A DNA stretch of 64,000 nt, taken from positions 12,978,854 through 13,042,853 of the forward strand of contig NC_136000.1 in the NCBI RefSeq assembly GCF_048128805.1, in the 5' to 3' direction. The notes under the pieces were generated by a model. The model saw only the letters and a list, made by a program, of their open reading frames with translations. It was not told where the DNA came from and searched no databases. The DNA is from Centroberyx gerrardi (Eukaryota > Chordata > Actinopteri > Beryciformes > Berycidae). Shown piece by piece: positions 37,201 to 64,000 of the stretch. Within the stretch, counting starts at the first letter, position 1. Each line of letters begins with the position of its first letter. The position numbers and the translations under genes were made by a program.

Positions 37201-40078
37201 ACCTCTGGCAGGAGAAAAAAAATCTCCACTGGGGAAAAATCTCCTTGCTTGGCTTGCTTAGATCAGCACTTCTGTTATGTTACTTGCTTGTTAATGATGC
37301 GTGGATATGGCTCCTGCACTCCTTATCATTGGTTGTTTGTAATGTTGGCGCTATAGGAATTTAAGTTCATTCTACAGTTGCACTTATTGCGAGTTGCTCT
37401 GGATAGGTGTCTGCTAAAAGCCTAAAATGTAAATGCAGATGATATTCATAATTTAATGCACTGGTTCTTGTTTGTCCACAGTACCAAACAGAGTGTGATG
37501 GTGCAGAATCTGGATCCAAACACCCGCTATGAGTTTGTGGTCCGTCTCCATCTGGACCAGATGTCGAGTCCCTGGAGTTCTGTTGTTTACCACAGGACAC
37601 TTCCAGCAGGTAATACACTGGACATTATTAAAATGTATTATTATTGTAGCTTCATTTTATTATGGCTATGTTGTTTTCTCTGCTTTCCAATGTTGTCTCC
37701 ACTATGCAGCCTCAAATTAGATAATTGCCTCTTTCACAATAAATGGAGTCCCCGAAGTGTTGTTGTTTATTGTGAATGTGAATGTGATTGCTCTGTGTGC
37801 AGCACCCAGGCAGCCGCCTGCGGGGGTGCGGGTAACTCTGATCGAGGATGACACGGCGCTGGTGTCCTGGAGGGAGCCTGCAGAGCCTAACCTGGTAGTT
37901 ACACACTACACCATCCTGTACGCCTCCCAGAAAGCCTGGCTGGCCGGACGCTGGCAAATAATGCAGAGGGAAGGTGAGTAGTTCGCTCTGTCAAGTTATC
38001 TCTAAAGGCACAAGGCAATTTTTTGGGCAACTCTGATGAGCAACAGTGCCCAACAAATCGCCCCAGCATCACCCCTTACAAAGAACTATAGTAATCCTGT
38101 AATAAAATTTAGAACGATATACAAATATCACAGCAGAACTATACATTATATATAATATTGTAGTGATACCATAGGAGATTAAAAATGTCATTAAGCCATC
38201 ACTATAAACTCACTATTGAGTACCACTGACACACTTTGTCCCTCTCGGAATATTAGAGTGATTTGTTTTTGTTAGGGATTTCTTAACAAGAAATGATCTA
38301 AATACTACTATAATTTATGCAACGTAAGTGTATCAGGATCTGTTTGCTGTATTTCTGATTGTGCTGTCATTGACAGGGAGCAACACCATGGCTCTGCTGG
38401 AGAAGCTGGAGCCGGGGAACGTCTACCTGGTGAAGATCTCTGCCTCCAACCAGGTGGGGGACGGACCTTTCTCCAGCACTGTGGAGCTGGTGCTGCAGCG
38501 CGGAAACTCCCACCGCAGCAAGAACCCCAGGCATTCTGACAGCTTCCCAGACACAACAGGTCAGTCAGCAGCAGACAGTGGAGCAAACATGATGGGGACA
38601 TTTTATTTGATAACCTTTGATGAATAAACAAAAGGACGGTTCAGTTAGAAGACATCTTAAAACACAAATATAAAAATGATCAGAGATGACATGGTAAAGC
38701 TCAAAGTTTATTTCTGTTCCATTCCATTCCAATAGGGTAAAAAAGTATATTTAGAGTATTTACTCCTGCCTTCCTTCAGTGTTATCTCTCCTCTGTACCT
38801 TACCTGTTTCTAAATAGTTGTAGCTGATGTGTAATCTGAAAAACTATGTTGTTTGTCTTCCAGTGTACTCCGATGGTCTCTATCACATAGACCAGAGGTC
38901 CATGACGGGGATCATTGTGGGTGTGTGCATCGCCTTGGCCTGTATTGTCATGTGTGCCTTGATCCTCATCAGCAAGAGCAGATCCAGGTACTGTATATAA
39001 ACATTCAGACTTATGACCAACAATATCCAGTTACTTAAAAAACAACAACATGAAGGATGTGATTCTCTGACCCTGATTTGCATTATTATCTTTGTCTGTA
39101 TAACTAATAGGAAATCCTCTGGTGCCAAAGTCATCGGTGTGGGGAATGGTGAAGGTCCACATGCTGGTTTGTCCCTTCCCAATGAACACCATGCAGAGAA
39201 TGCCGAGGCCCTTATGCCTATGATCAGTCATCACTTCCTAGATACCAAGGTGAGACCCAAATAAACAGTGACCACTAACATGCATCTGCAAGGAATGCAT
39301 TGTATAGGAAATCAGCCTCTGATGACAGCTGATGTCAGAAAGAGAATTAGAAAGTAAAATAAATGTACAGGAATTTGGGTTTCACTGTGATGCGGCTTGT
39401 GTTCAGATAGCTATAATTAGATACTGTGCTGTTGGAAATGTCTACATTTCTCAAATATCTTCTCATTTGTTCTAGGGTGAAGCTAATATGGTCGTAAGTG
39501 CAGGTCCAGTCAACAGCAGCAATCAAAGCACGAGGTGGCTCTTCTTCCAGAGAGAGATACAGAATCCAAGCGAAAGTGATGTAAGTGGTGTGACGTTGAT
39601 CAATTCAATCGGCTTTAATCTTTGTCCAGTCAACCAGACTTCTTTTCTTTTCTTTTATCCGTAGCTTGAGAACAGAGCTTGCTTCTATGAGGCTGGCAAG
39701 ACGGTCCTGAGGTATGAGGAGAGGTTGGGTGCCGCGCCCCTGCAGCCGTCGTCCCGGGAGATCATCTATGGGCCGCATCACTCGGAGAGCTCCCACACTA
39801 GCGAGGGCAGCCAAGAGACGGCGGACTCCGGACATTACTCCAACGAAGAGAGCAACGAGGAGATGAGCAACCCTTCGACCGGCCAGCGCTCCAGACCCCA
39901 GTCTTTCGGGCCAGACGACGGCGTTGCGGGGCTGAAGGCGTCTTTTAAAGTGGAAGACGAGGAGATGCCGGGCCGTCCCCTCCGTCGCTCGGCCCCCGAC
40001 GCCGCCCAGGCCTGCTGCGTCTCTGTGGTGGAGGCCTCTCATCCTGCCCAGTACTCGTCCCATCCAGCAGGCTCCTGA
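25238..40078 (+). CDS. prtg: Protogenin, DCC/neogenin-family receptor
   Basis: Nineteen exons join in frame to 1,184 residues (human about 1,150). Order: signal peptide (1 to about 25, hydrophobic LFFVLFLPL); Ig1 (exon 2, Cys pair in LDCQAH and YQCLS); Ig2 (exons 3-4); Ig3 (exon 5); Ig4 (exons 6-7); fibronectin III domains 1 (exons 7-8), 2 (exon 9), 3 (10-11), 4 (12-13), 5 (14-15); membrane helix about 939-960 in exon 16; cytoplasmic tail of about 220 residues in exons 17-19, rich in Ser/Glu and including EALMPM. Most extracellular introns are phase 1, as in this family. Stretches such as [19 protein letters not shown] and SMTGI match protogenin rather than IGDCC3/4 or DCC, and the rfx7 neighbour supports that. 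Protogenin acts at the surface of early embryonic and neural progenitor cells, restraining premature neuronal differentiation and serving in axis development. Whether this is copy a or b is not decidable. Confidence 0.95.
25800..26030 (-). repeat. Dispersed repeat, copy 1 (prtg intron 1)
   Basis: Read in reverse complement, this segment runs AAAGAACTATAGTACTCCT ... GTGATACTACAGGAGATTAAA ... ACTAAGTACCAC ... ACACTATATGTCC. The same succession occurs in forward orientation at 38,078-38,262. The two copies have diverged by substitutions and small indels. No coding capacity. Family unknown to me. Confidence 0.7.
29678..29750 (+). repeat. prtg: 37-bp tandem duplication spanning the prtg intron 2 / exon 3 acceptor
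   Basis: The unit starting ACATAATTTCATGTTTTGTC occurs at 29678-29713 and again at 29715-29750, differing at two adjacent positions. In the downstream copy TCTAAG|GT gives the splice acceptor of exon 3 and its first ten codon bases. In the upstream copy the same place reads TCTAATAT, so it has no AG and cannot serve as acceptor. Confidence 0.9.
35424..35585. repeat. LINE-tail-like fragment and (ACATAA)/(AGATAG) simple repeat (prtg intron 10)
   Basis: GATTCAAGATTCAGTAATTTATTG resembles the tail of fish non-LTR retrotransposons, which often end in a 'TTTATTG' phrase. It is followed by degenerate ACATAA units and a TAGATAGGTAGATAGATA run. The retroelement link rests on a short motif and is tentative. 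Confidence 0.35.
38078..38262 (+). repeat. Dispersed repeat, copy 2 (prtg intron 14)
   Basis: Forward-oriented partner of the repeat in prtg intron 1 at 25,800-26,030, sharing AAAGAACTATAGTAATCCTG, GTGATACCATAGGAGATTAAA and GAGTACCACTGACACAC phrases. Shorter than copy 1 by internal deletion. Non-coding. Confidence 0.7.
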
Positions 40079-42050
40079 CACCGCCTGGCCCGGACCCGCT
40101 CTCCAGCTGCCAAAGCTACGCCACTTCTACCTCCTTTTGCTTCCTGATGTGGGCTCCCAGGTCGTTTTCTGAGGCACAAGGGATCAGGAAGCCAACTATT
40201 ATGACGGAGGAAACGGGCATTTGCTTCTGGTCTACCTCAGGATTTTGTATGAATGTTATAGTATTTTATTTCCCTTATTGTTTTTTTTTTAAAACTGTCT
40301 ACCTTTTTGGCCGTGTGTTTGGCATTGTCTGTCCTAAACCAAAGCTCACCCATGATGAATGTTTAAAAGAATGTCAGAAATGTATTGTGATACATTTTCA
40401 TTATATTTAATTTCTTTCCACTGGAGCAAAGGGTGTATTTGACCCCTTTTTGCTGCTCGTCTACCTCAGTGTTCTGTTCTTGTATATACATTACTACCTC
40501 CTTTTTACCATATATTGTGCAGTATTCTCTCAGACTCAGGGGACAAGGTGAAAACATTTGATTGCCATGTCTTGTTATCCTGTGTTGGCGCATTATTACG
40601 TATAGTTTTTCTTTTGAAAACGTTATCTTAAATGTTATTTTCAAGGTTGAAAGAGCTTTTGTTTCACATTATTTGTCTTAGAATGTTGTATGTTGTGAAA
40701 ACAAGTGCATTAGATATTGTCAACATATTTGAGTAATATCATACCAATATCAATTGACATTTTCAGTGCACTGAACTCCTAAAGCTTTAACATTGCCTTA
40801 ATATGGAAAGGGCTTTGCATACTATAGATGATGCGATCCAAAGACAAGAAGAAATGTACCCAAAGAAAGAGTTTTTGATAATACAATAGATATTCAAAGG
40901 CAACCAAAAAATATAGTGGATGTACATTTAGGGAGCATATGCCAAAATATTATTCTTGCCAATGATGTAAATTTCCCTTAGAATGGTGGTATGAATGCTT
41001 TTCTCAATGTACATTTTTTTGATGCTTTATTCTGGTGAAAGCTTTAGCACAAGTCTCCCTGACTTGTGTCCCACTTGCCTTCTGGATCATTGCTAAATGC
41101 AGCGGTGACACCGATGCTACTATCCAAAGAGTTGTCTGCTTCCTCAGATGGGTATGGCTTTTCATTCAGTTGATCCTCGGTACGACGTGGTGGAAATTAT
41201 CGACACCAGACCAAAGATCCAGCGTGTTCTGCCAGTGATAGATGATGATGATTTTAATTCTTTGTCTCTGTTGCTATATGGGGAAAAAATCCAGTTTCTC
41301 TCCATGATGTTTCCTGTCCAGGTGTGACAATGACAAGGATTCTGACTATCAAAATGAGAACCCTATGTGTGAAGAGCAACATAATCAATTTTTATATCTT
41401 TGTAACACAAATAATCCTAACCAAAGAAACTTTGAGAAGTCTCTGTTATTTAGTGATTTTCTTTGGTTTGCATTTTGGAAAAACATTATTTACATATTAA
41501 TGTGATATGATTTTCAATGGTTTTGACTGCTAGAAAGGCATTTTTACATGAAGATTAGTCAGATTTGTTTTGTTTTTTAAAGCTTGAGAGGTCAAAAAGT
41601 GTTCTGCTGTCTTTTCGATTGTGATCATGAGATTTCACCTAAATTGTATTTAGGTTACATTGGGACTTTTAATTTAGATTGTGTTTTTTAGCATGATGTT
41701 TCTTGTAAACAAAAATCTTTCCCAATATTAATGTGACAGTTTCCTAAATTAATAAGAATGGTTTCTAGTTACAGTTTTGTCTGTGGAATGTATTAAAGAA
41801 TGCAAAGCTGAATGCCACAGATGATTTTGCTAACAGAACTCAGGTGCCAATTGTAAATTTAGAGTGTAGACTTAATTGTTATTATTTAACTTATGCTTTT
41901 CTGATATATCTACATTTGAATACCAAAATACATCTTTTAATCCCAAGTAAACACCAAAATATTTTCTGTGTTGAAATGTTGCAACAAACCTTTTTTGATA
42001 CTCTCAAGATGGTCAAAAATAGATAATAAATTTGTTCTTGGAAAAAAAAA
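40079..42050 (+). other. prtg: prtg 3' UTR
   Basis: About 1.95 kb of AT-rich sequence without a recognisable gene follows the prtg stop. An ATTAAA lies near 41,792 and an AATAAA at 42025-42030, followed by TTTGTGTTGC. The later signal probably marks the main end. Short reading frames inside have no recognisable similarity. Confidence 0.55.
42025..42030 (+). terminator. prtg: Candidate polyadenylation signal of prtg
   Basis: AATAAA followed by a TTTGTTCTTGG and TTTTGTGTTG downstream element of the kind bound by CstF. It precedes the microsatellite at 42.09 kb that begins the intergenic gap to rsl24d1. Confidence 0.45.
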
Positions 42051-42089
42051 CATTTTGTGTTGCACTTTGTCTCCTTGGTATGATCAGCA

Positions 42090-42090
42090 C

Positions 42091-42121
<31 letters not shown>

Positions 42122-42141
42122 TAGATAGAGAGAGAGAGAGT
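42090..42141. repeat. (TG)n(AG)n(ATAG)n compound microsatellite
   Basis: Consecutive TG, GA and GATA units between the prtg 3' end and rsl24d1. The remaining intergenic bases, 42,142 to about 42,670, hold nothing I recognise. Confidence 0.9.
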
Positions 42142-42792
42142 ATTTACCTTAAAAACTTAGTTAAAAAGGTTAAAAAAGTCAGGACTGCCCAAAGAGGCCT
42201 GTGGACCAAATTTAACAGTCAACAAAATACTTTTTGGCTCTGCAATGGTTTCCAGAAAGTGATACGCTGTACTAAGTTGGGCTTTGTTAATGACATTTAA
42301 TTATATTTGTTTTAGAGTTAAATTGCTTATTACAAGGCGAGACATGAGATAAGATGAAACTGTGCTGTTGCAGTAGCAAAATAGTAGCAGGATACAGAAA
42401 AGAAGGGGTGGGGGTGTGTGCAGTTACCAGACTCAGTCAGGTATACAATCCTGTGTAAGGGCATATACATATACGTCCAGGGTGGGCAAATGCAAGTGTG
42501 CAAAAGTGCATCATTAATTATCCACATTTCAGACTCGGAGAGGGTAACATGAACATAATGTGGCCATATCAAATCTATTAATTGTCAGAGGAATATTTAA
42601 GTAGTTGTTACATGATAGTTACCTCTTTGTTTTCAGATTGTTATAGCTATGTTATAGACAGAGTAATTTGAATTGAGACGTTTTGAACAGTGCAGCAGCA
42701 GATCCAGCAGGGGGCAGCAAAGCAGCAAGTCGCCAAGCCGAGCTGCCACAGCCGAAGAAGAAGACGGGAAGACAGACTTGTTTTCATCAGCT

Positions 42793-42813
42793 GCTCGTGT
42801 AGCGCACACGAGC
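42793..42813 (+). promoter_or_regulatory. rsl24d1: Perfect hairpin in the rsl24d1 5' UTR
   Basis: GCTCGTGT (42793-42800) and ACACGAGC (42806-42813) are exact reverse complements around an AGCGC loop, ending 15 nt before the start codon. The symmetry is directly visible. Any effect on translation, or use as a DNA-binding palindrome, is inference. Confidence 0.5.
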
Positions 42814-42828
42814 TTTCTGCTCCGAAGA

Positions 42829-44444
<1,616 letters not shown>

Positions 44445-44545
44445 ACTTACACCCAAGGTGTTCTTTTAATGTTTCACGAAACCCGAGAACAAGTTGACCT
44501 TGTATTATACTGTACATTTGGAATTAAATTTTCCAAATAACTGAC
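44445..44545 (+). terminator. rsl24d1: rsl24d1 3' UTR with ATTAAA signal
   Basis: A short 3' UTR follows the TAA. ATTAAA at 44523-44528 is the nearest polyadenylation-type hexamer, about 80 nt after the stop. The stretch from about 44,550 to 45,750 is AT-rich and shows no gene I recognise. Confidence 0.45.
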
Positions 44546-45749
44546 AGTACCTACTTTGAAATATAAACCCTGTAAGACATGCATGTTTTTTCAAATGCTG
44601 TATAAGGGATTGATACATTCGCCCCACAAAGATCGGCCTCTGAAACTACAACAGTCAGCTGCCATGACGCCCAATTATCCTAACTGTTTCTTGCCTATGC
44701 AGTGAATAATGTTCTTTTTTCAACCTGTGGGGGGGAAGTCTGTAAATAATATATTCCTTTTTTTGCCAGTATTCCTATATTTTCTCCTTTTGTGGTTGGG
44801 ATTGTTATGTAGCCCAATGTATTACAGTGAAGCAGAAAATGAAAGAAGGTAACCAACTGGGAAACAAAAGAATAAAAGCCTCCTTTTGACAATTGTTTTT
44901 CTTCCATTCACCATTTAGTGCAGTGGTACACATTGTGAAAAAGCGTCTTCTTGGCATGGGGCCAGACTGAACTGAATCAGTGGCCATAACCTAAGAATAA
45001 TTTGGTGCAAAGACTCCAATGATGGCTTAAATATTTGTTGGGAGTGTAAGAAAACAAGCATTTTTATGTCTTAAGTTCATTTCTGTATTAAACTGAATTG
45101 AACCAACTGAAAAATAACCAACAAACTAGGCTACTATTTGCACCATACCACACTGCACACATCTATGTACATAGATATTGTAGCCTATACAACTATTAAA
45201 CACAAAATGGAACATGTGAATGTATGCAATTATGTCATATCCGTTTTGTCTATACATGAAGCTTTACGAAAGGTATTACAGAGTAGTAGAAGAGTAATTA
45301 CACCTAATAAACACAATTTTCAGATGAAGATCAATGAATTTAGATATGCAACGGTGAAACAATCCTGTTCGCAGTTTGTGAACACTGGTTCAGTATGATT
45401 TTCTTGTAAAACGGCAGCTTGTAGCTTCTTGAGGTTCAAATTTCGCTATGGGAACTGTATGTACAGATTAGCCAACCAACCTTTCTACGATCGTTGCTAA
45501 CAAGCATGGAAGTATTATATTATCTGACAAGCTAACAAGCCCCCACCCAAACTACAAGAATTGAGATGAATAGATATTTCATGGTTTCCACACCTGCGTC
45601 TTTCACTCATTCAAGCAAAAGTATTTGTCAATAAAAAGAAGAAAACCACTACTTCGTGGAGAAATCGAGCCATTTAGACATTTATGTAAAGCTGGTGACA
45701 ATAAATAAGTAGCATAAACAGAAGTAGAAGAAAAACGACGTGATCAATC

Positions 45750-45926
45750 CCACACAGACTGCACTCTTCCGCTCTGGGATCGATTGGCCGGCCTGTTGTC
45801 AGACAGGCTGCAGGCTGCTGCTCTCGCCCGCCCGCTCAGTCGCTGCCAGCATTACCTTTCATCTCGTATCAGGGCTGGTCGGCGATATCCATCATTTTGT
45901 GAGCTGAGCTGGGATTTAATAAAGCT
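45750..45926 (+). promoter_or_regulatory. arpp19: arpp19 promoter and 5' UTR
   Basis: A GC-rich interval directly upstream of the arpp19 ATG. ATTGG at 45783-45787 is an inverted CCAAT box (NF-Y type), adjacent to GGCCGGCC. No TATA box is seen. The start site is not resolvable. Confidence 0.45.
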
Positions 45927-46925
45927 ATGTCCGAGGAGGTTGAAGGAACACGGACTTCTGAAGAACAGCAGGTATGTTAAAATGGAGGGAACTGCAACAT
46001 TAGCTAGCTAATTCTGCTAGGTTAGTTAGCTTGTCTACTCCGTTTGGATGGAGTGTTGCCGGGTAAATTTAGCAGGCGGTTAGCAGCAAGCAAGTTAGCC
46101 ACTCCTAACTAATGTCACCGTCGTTGCTACCGCCAAGTAATCCGCTATTAGAAGAACCTTATACAGGTCAGTAGCGTTAGTTGATAAACAAAACGGAATC
46201 CCAGCAAATGTGGGGTCAGCTAGGTAACCATAATCAATAAGTGGAGTTGTAGCTAACACTGGCTAACCCTGTAGCTAAACAGGCTAATTGGCAAATTTAA
46301 ATCCTGCAAACACCAGTTGGAGTTTCCCTCATGGCGGCGCCTGCATATTAGCTGTTAACTAGCTGTTGACTGCTGCTGCTGTCAGATTGGACAGTGCAAT
46401 TTGATTTAATCATTACTGTTTAGGTTCTACTGTGATTACTGTCAGTTTGATTTCCATTCAACTGCGAGCTTCTATTTCAGACATTTGTTGAAAACGAATG
46501 GAGCATTTTCCATCCCTATTATGTCTGGTCTTTTTAACAGGAAATGGAGGACAAGGTAATAAGTCCAGAGAAAGCAGAGGAGGCCAAGCTGAAGGCCAGG
46601 TATCCTAACCTCGGAGCCAAGCCGGGGGGCTCCGACCTGCTCAGGAAAAGACTTCAGAAGGGGGTGTGTTTCAGAGCTACACCTGCCTAGCTGCTAATTT
46701 AAACAATTCCAGTCTTACAATATCCTCACTTTCTATGTCTTCTTATTTGTGCAGCAAAAGTATTTTGATTCTGGAGACTACAACATGGCCAAGGCAAAGA
46801 TGAAGAACAAACAGTTGCCCACCGCCCCAACGGAGAAGACTGAGATCACAGGAGACCACATCCCAACACCTCAGGACCTGCCGCAGAGGAAGCCTTCGAT
46901 TGTGGCCAGCAAACTGGCTGGTTGA
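45927..46925 (+). CDS. arpp19: cAMP-regulated phosphoprotein 19
   Basis: Three exons, 45927-45971, 46541-46663 and 46755-46925 (stop TGA), encode 112 residues, the length of human ARPP19. The protein is small, charged and probably disordered. It contains the invariant [12 protein letters not shown] block, where Ser62 is the Greatwall/MASTL target. Phosphorylated there, the protein inhibits PP2A-B55 and permits mitotic entry. [12 protein letters not shown] at the C-terminus includes the PKA site Ser104. The N-terminus ([19 protein letters not shown]) fits ARPP19 rather than ENSA. In human the gene is the immediate neighbour of MYO5A, as here. The start is the first ATG of the conserved frame. 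Confidence 0.97.
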
Positions 46926-48125
46926 TTGACACACAGTTTTATGTTTACTGTGTTGTTACCATTCCAACCCCATTGCATATCTACCTGCTGTTTCCGTTTT
47001 GTTCATCCTTCACCTTTGTATGAATTCGTAAAGAACAAGTTGTGAATCAAGCTGGATACTTAAGAAAAATTGGCAACAGGCAGGTATTGAATCATCAGTA
47101 ACTTACATCCAACAGTAGTAGTAGCTGAAAATGTTTCTCAAGATCTTGAAAAAGACTGAATCGTACTTATTCACTGTACATTATATCACACCTGGAAATA
47201 TGAATGGAAGCTAGTGCTGTCTTATTTTGGCAGAACATTTTCACTTGTTGGCATGTATGCCTCCTAATGAGCGCATGGACAGTCAGCCTGTGACGTTAGT
47301 TGCTGTTCTCACCATGAGGGCCTCTTCTTCCTCCTAGTTATTGATTATTACAAAGAGGCAAAATTATTTCCTTATGACTACAGGCAGATCAAATACTATC
47401 AAGGTGCCCATTGATGTAGTTTGTGTGATGTAGAAGTGTGACTTACAGACGAGCCTTTCAGTTTGAAACGATGTTGAGTGTTCAGATGGACACCTGCTCA
47501 TATGGAGGCATGTCTATTAAAAAGTGAAAATGTTCTGCTTGAATCAAATATTGCTCCTTTTGTTTTTTCTAATCCTTGATCGTCTGTGCCCCTCCCTCTC
47601 CCTGTAAAGCTCTTTGATTTGGTGCATTTTAAGTGCTGAAGTCTGGATCACACAAATGTTGCTAGCTGGTCATGTTTTAATTAATTTTAGTGACATTGGT
47701 TTTCAAGGAATGCTGTTGATCTGCATCTCATCCTGACCTCTAAAATGGCCTTAACAGTTATGAACCGCTGTTCCTCTTGAGCAATATTTGCTCCCTCAGT
47801 GAGAATCTTAGTTGTGAATCTAGCCTGAAATGTCTGCCACTGTCTGACTGGAATCATTTAGGCTTTTATGGAAAGCAACTCCCGTGACACGTCTGGAGTG
47901 TGCATGTACATGTACTGTGCATTCACACTGTGCCATTTGTTTTTGTAAATAAAATAGTTTTGCATATGTGCTCTGACCAGTCGACTTATTGAAATGAACG
48001 TGTCTTTGCATTTGCTTTTGCACTGAAATACCATTTGATATTGAGACTATATATCTGTGCTCTTAGGGCTTAGAGTTTATCATGTACTGCAGTAGACGCA
48101 AATAAAGATTTCAGTATGTGGGGTC
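46926..48125 (+). other. arpp19: arpp19 3' UTR
   Basis: About 1.2 kb of non-coding sequence containing AATAAA near 47,948 and at 48101-48106. Long 3' UTRs are usual for this gene. Either signal could be used; the second precedes the start of a dispersed repeat. Confidence 0.5.
48101..48106 (+). terminator. arpp19: Candidate distal polyadenylation signal of arpp19
   Basis: AATAAA in GCAAATAAAGATTTC, followed by GTATGTGGGG. The proximal alternative lies near 47,948. Confidence 0.45.
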
Positions 48126-48150
48126 ATGACATCATGGCCAGTTTTCCAAA

Positions 48151-48511
48151 CCCCTTAATTTTATCCCAGAAATATCCTTAAGTTCTCCATTACATAAGCA
48201 TCCATAAAAAATAATATAGCTTTAAAAAAAAAGTAGGGGTTAGTATCATGGGGTTTTAAGGGATCTTTTCATGGGTTGATTCATGTAGACACTAGTAATT
48301 AAGGGATTTTTTTAATGCTTTTTGTGCATGGTTTACAGTTTATTAGTGGAAAGTTCCTGTCTCCCTGAAGTTTCCATTATATTAGAAGCAGTCAAAAATT
48401 ATGGGGGAGTAAAGGGCGTTTCCTCCATTAACAACTCCCTTAACTAATTTTAAGGGGATTTTGCATGAATTAAGGAGTGAATTCATATAAATGTAAGGTT
48501 ATTTTAGGGGG
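48151..48511 (-). repeat. CCCTTAA-rich dispersed repeat, copy B (MITE-like)
   Basis: In reverse complement this segment matches 6,243-6,630 along its length, through AAATAACCTTACAT, CTTAATTCATGCA, ATCCCCTTAAAATTA, TTTCAGGGAGACAGGAACTT and ACTAGTGTCT-type phrases. Its ends carry CCCCTTAA in opposite orientations, so it may be a MITE. It lies between the arpp19 3' end and myo5a. Confidence 0.75.
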
Positions 48512-48599
48512 TGAGTGGTTAGTGTAAAAGAAAAACTATTGGGATATTTGTCTTGATGCCCAGTGTGACTTGTCATCCTCCACTAGTGATGCACATGTT

Positions 48600-48930
48600 G
48601 TCTAGTCGTCAGGTAGTTTTATGCCCTGCGGGACCATCCAGGAGGCATCAGAGGGGTTGGGGATCGGGATGGGATTAGTGTTTTTAGCCGCTGGGAGGCA
48701 CGCCTGCTTCACGAGAACAAAACGTGTCGTGGCACGCGCAACTGTTGCAGCAGCGGCAGCAGCAGCAAACTTCCCACAGCTCAAACTCACCGAGCCCAGA
48801 CGAGCTGAGAGAAGTTCATGTCAGCTTTCAAGTCTATGTTTCCTAGTCGCCATCTGGCTGTGTGACTCAGAGAAATGTTTCCTCCAGTTCCCAGTGGGCA
48901 GAGAGTGTGTAAGTGAGCGAGCTGAGCGAC
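48600..48930 (+). promoter_or_regulatory. myo5a: myo5a promoter and 5' UTR
   Basis: A CpG-containing, relatively GC-rich block before the myo5a ATG with GCAGCAGCGGCAGCAGCAGC near 48,750. No TATA box is evident. The bounds are set by composition only. Confidence 0.4.

Positions 48931-64000
<15,070 letters not shown>

Larger units (their letters stand above)
25238..40078 (+). other. prtg: prtg exon map
   Basis: Coding exons 1-19: 25238-25304, 26154-26453, 29739-29883, 30054-30187, 30296-30592, 30954-31113, 31277-31524, 32172-32336, 32632-32937, 34368-34553, 36722-36817, 36939-37125, 37482-37609, 37803-37973, 38377-38559, 38864-38987, 39111-39249, 39476-39580, 39665-40078 (stop TGA). All ends are GT-AG. 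The donor of intron 15 (GTCAGT) and the acceptor of intron 2 (TCTAAG) are weaker than the rest. Each junction was chosen by reading-frame continuity and agreement with the family protein. No internal stop or frameshift was found. Confidence 0.9.

Noticed and set aside
45784-46011. 75-codon frame overlapping the arpp19 start
   Set aside because: It begins at TTG, runs in a different frame into the intron, and has no similarity. The conserved arpp19 ATG at 45927 explains the region.

Overview
The window reads as vertebrate, almost certainly teleost fish, nuclear DNA. Genes are split by many GT-AG introns of mostly 100-3000 bases, intergenic sequence is AT-rich, dinucleotide microsatellites are common, and short non-autonomous DNA transposons (several hAT-like) and SINE/LINE relics lie in introns and between genes. 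There are no bacterial features. I identified genes by joining exons by hand and comparing the proteins with families I know. No search was run.

All five recognisable genes lie on the plus strand. (1) rfx7, 9,030-19,920: nine coding exons, 1,484 residues, a winged-helix RFX transcription factor. (2) prtg (protogenin), 25,238-40,078: 19 coding exons, 1,184 residues, a DCC-family receptor with four Ig domains, five fibronectin III domains, a membrane helix and a cytoplasmic tail. (3) rsl24d1, 42,829-44,444: six exons, 164 residues, a 60S ribosome biogenesis factor. (4) arpp19, 45,927-46,925: three exons, 112 residues, a Greatwall-dependent PP2A-B55 inhibitor. (5) myo5a, 48,931 to beyond 64,000: 37 exons seen, about 1,630 residues, a myosin-V motor cut off by the window edge inside its cargo-binding domain.

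The genes do not share a pathway (transcription, cell-surface signalling, ribosome assembly, mitotic phosphatase control, organelle transport). What joins them is position: their order and common strand match human 15q21, where the same genes are spread over several megabases and NEDD4 lies between RFX7 and PRTG. Here they fill 55 kb and no NEDD4 exon was seen.

Bases 1-8,700 hold no gene I recognise: microsatellites, a MITE inside a degenerate minisatellite, one copy of a dispersed repeat whose inverted partner lies at 48.2-48.5 kb, and a possible terminal exon at 3.7-4.1 kb. The 22.8-25.2 kb interval upstream of prtg carries nuclear-receptor-type repeats and homeobox-type motifs.

The most striking single feature is a minor-spliceosome AT-AC intron that cuts the DNA-binding domain of rfx7. 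I found no previously undescribed multigene system.
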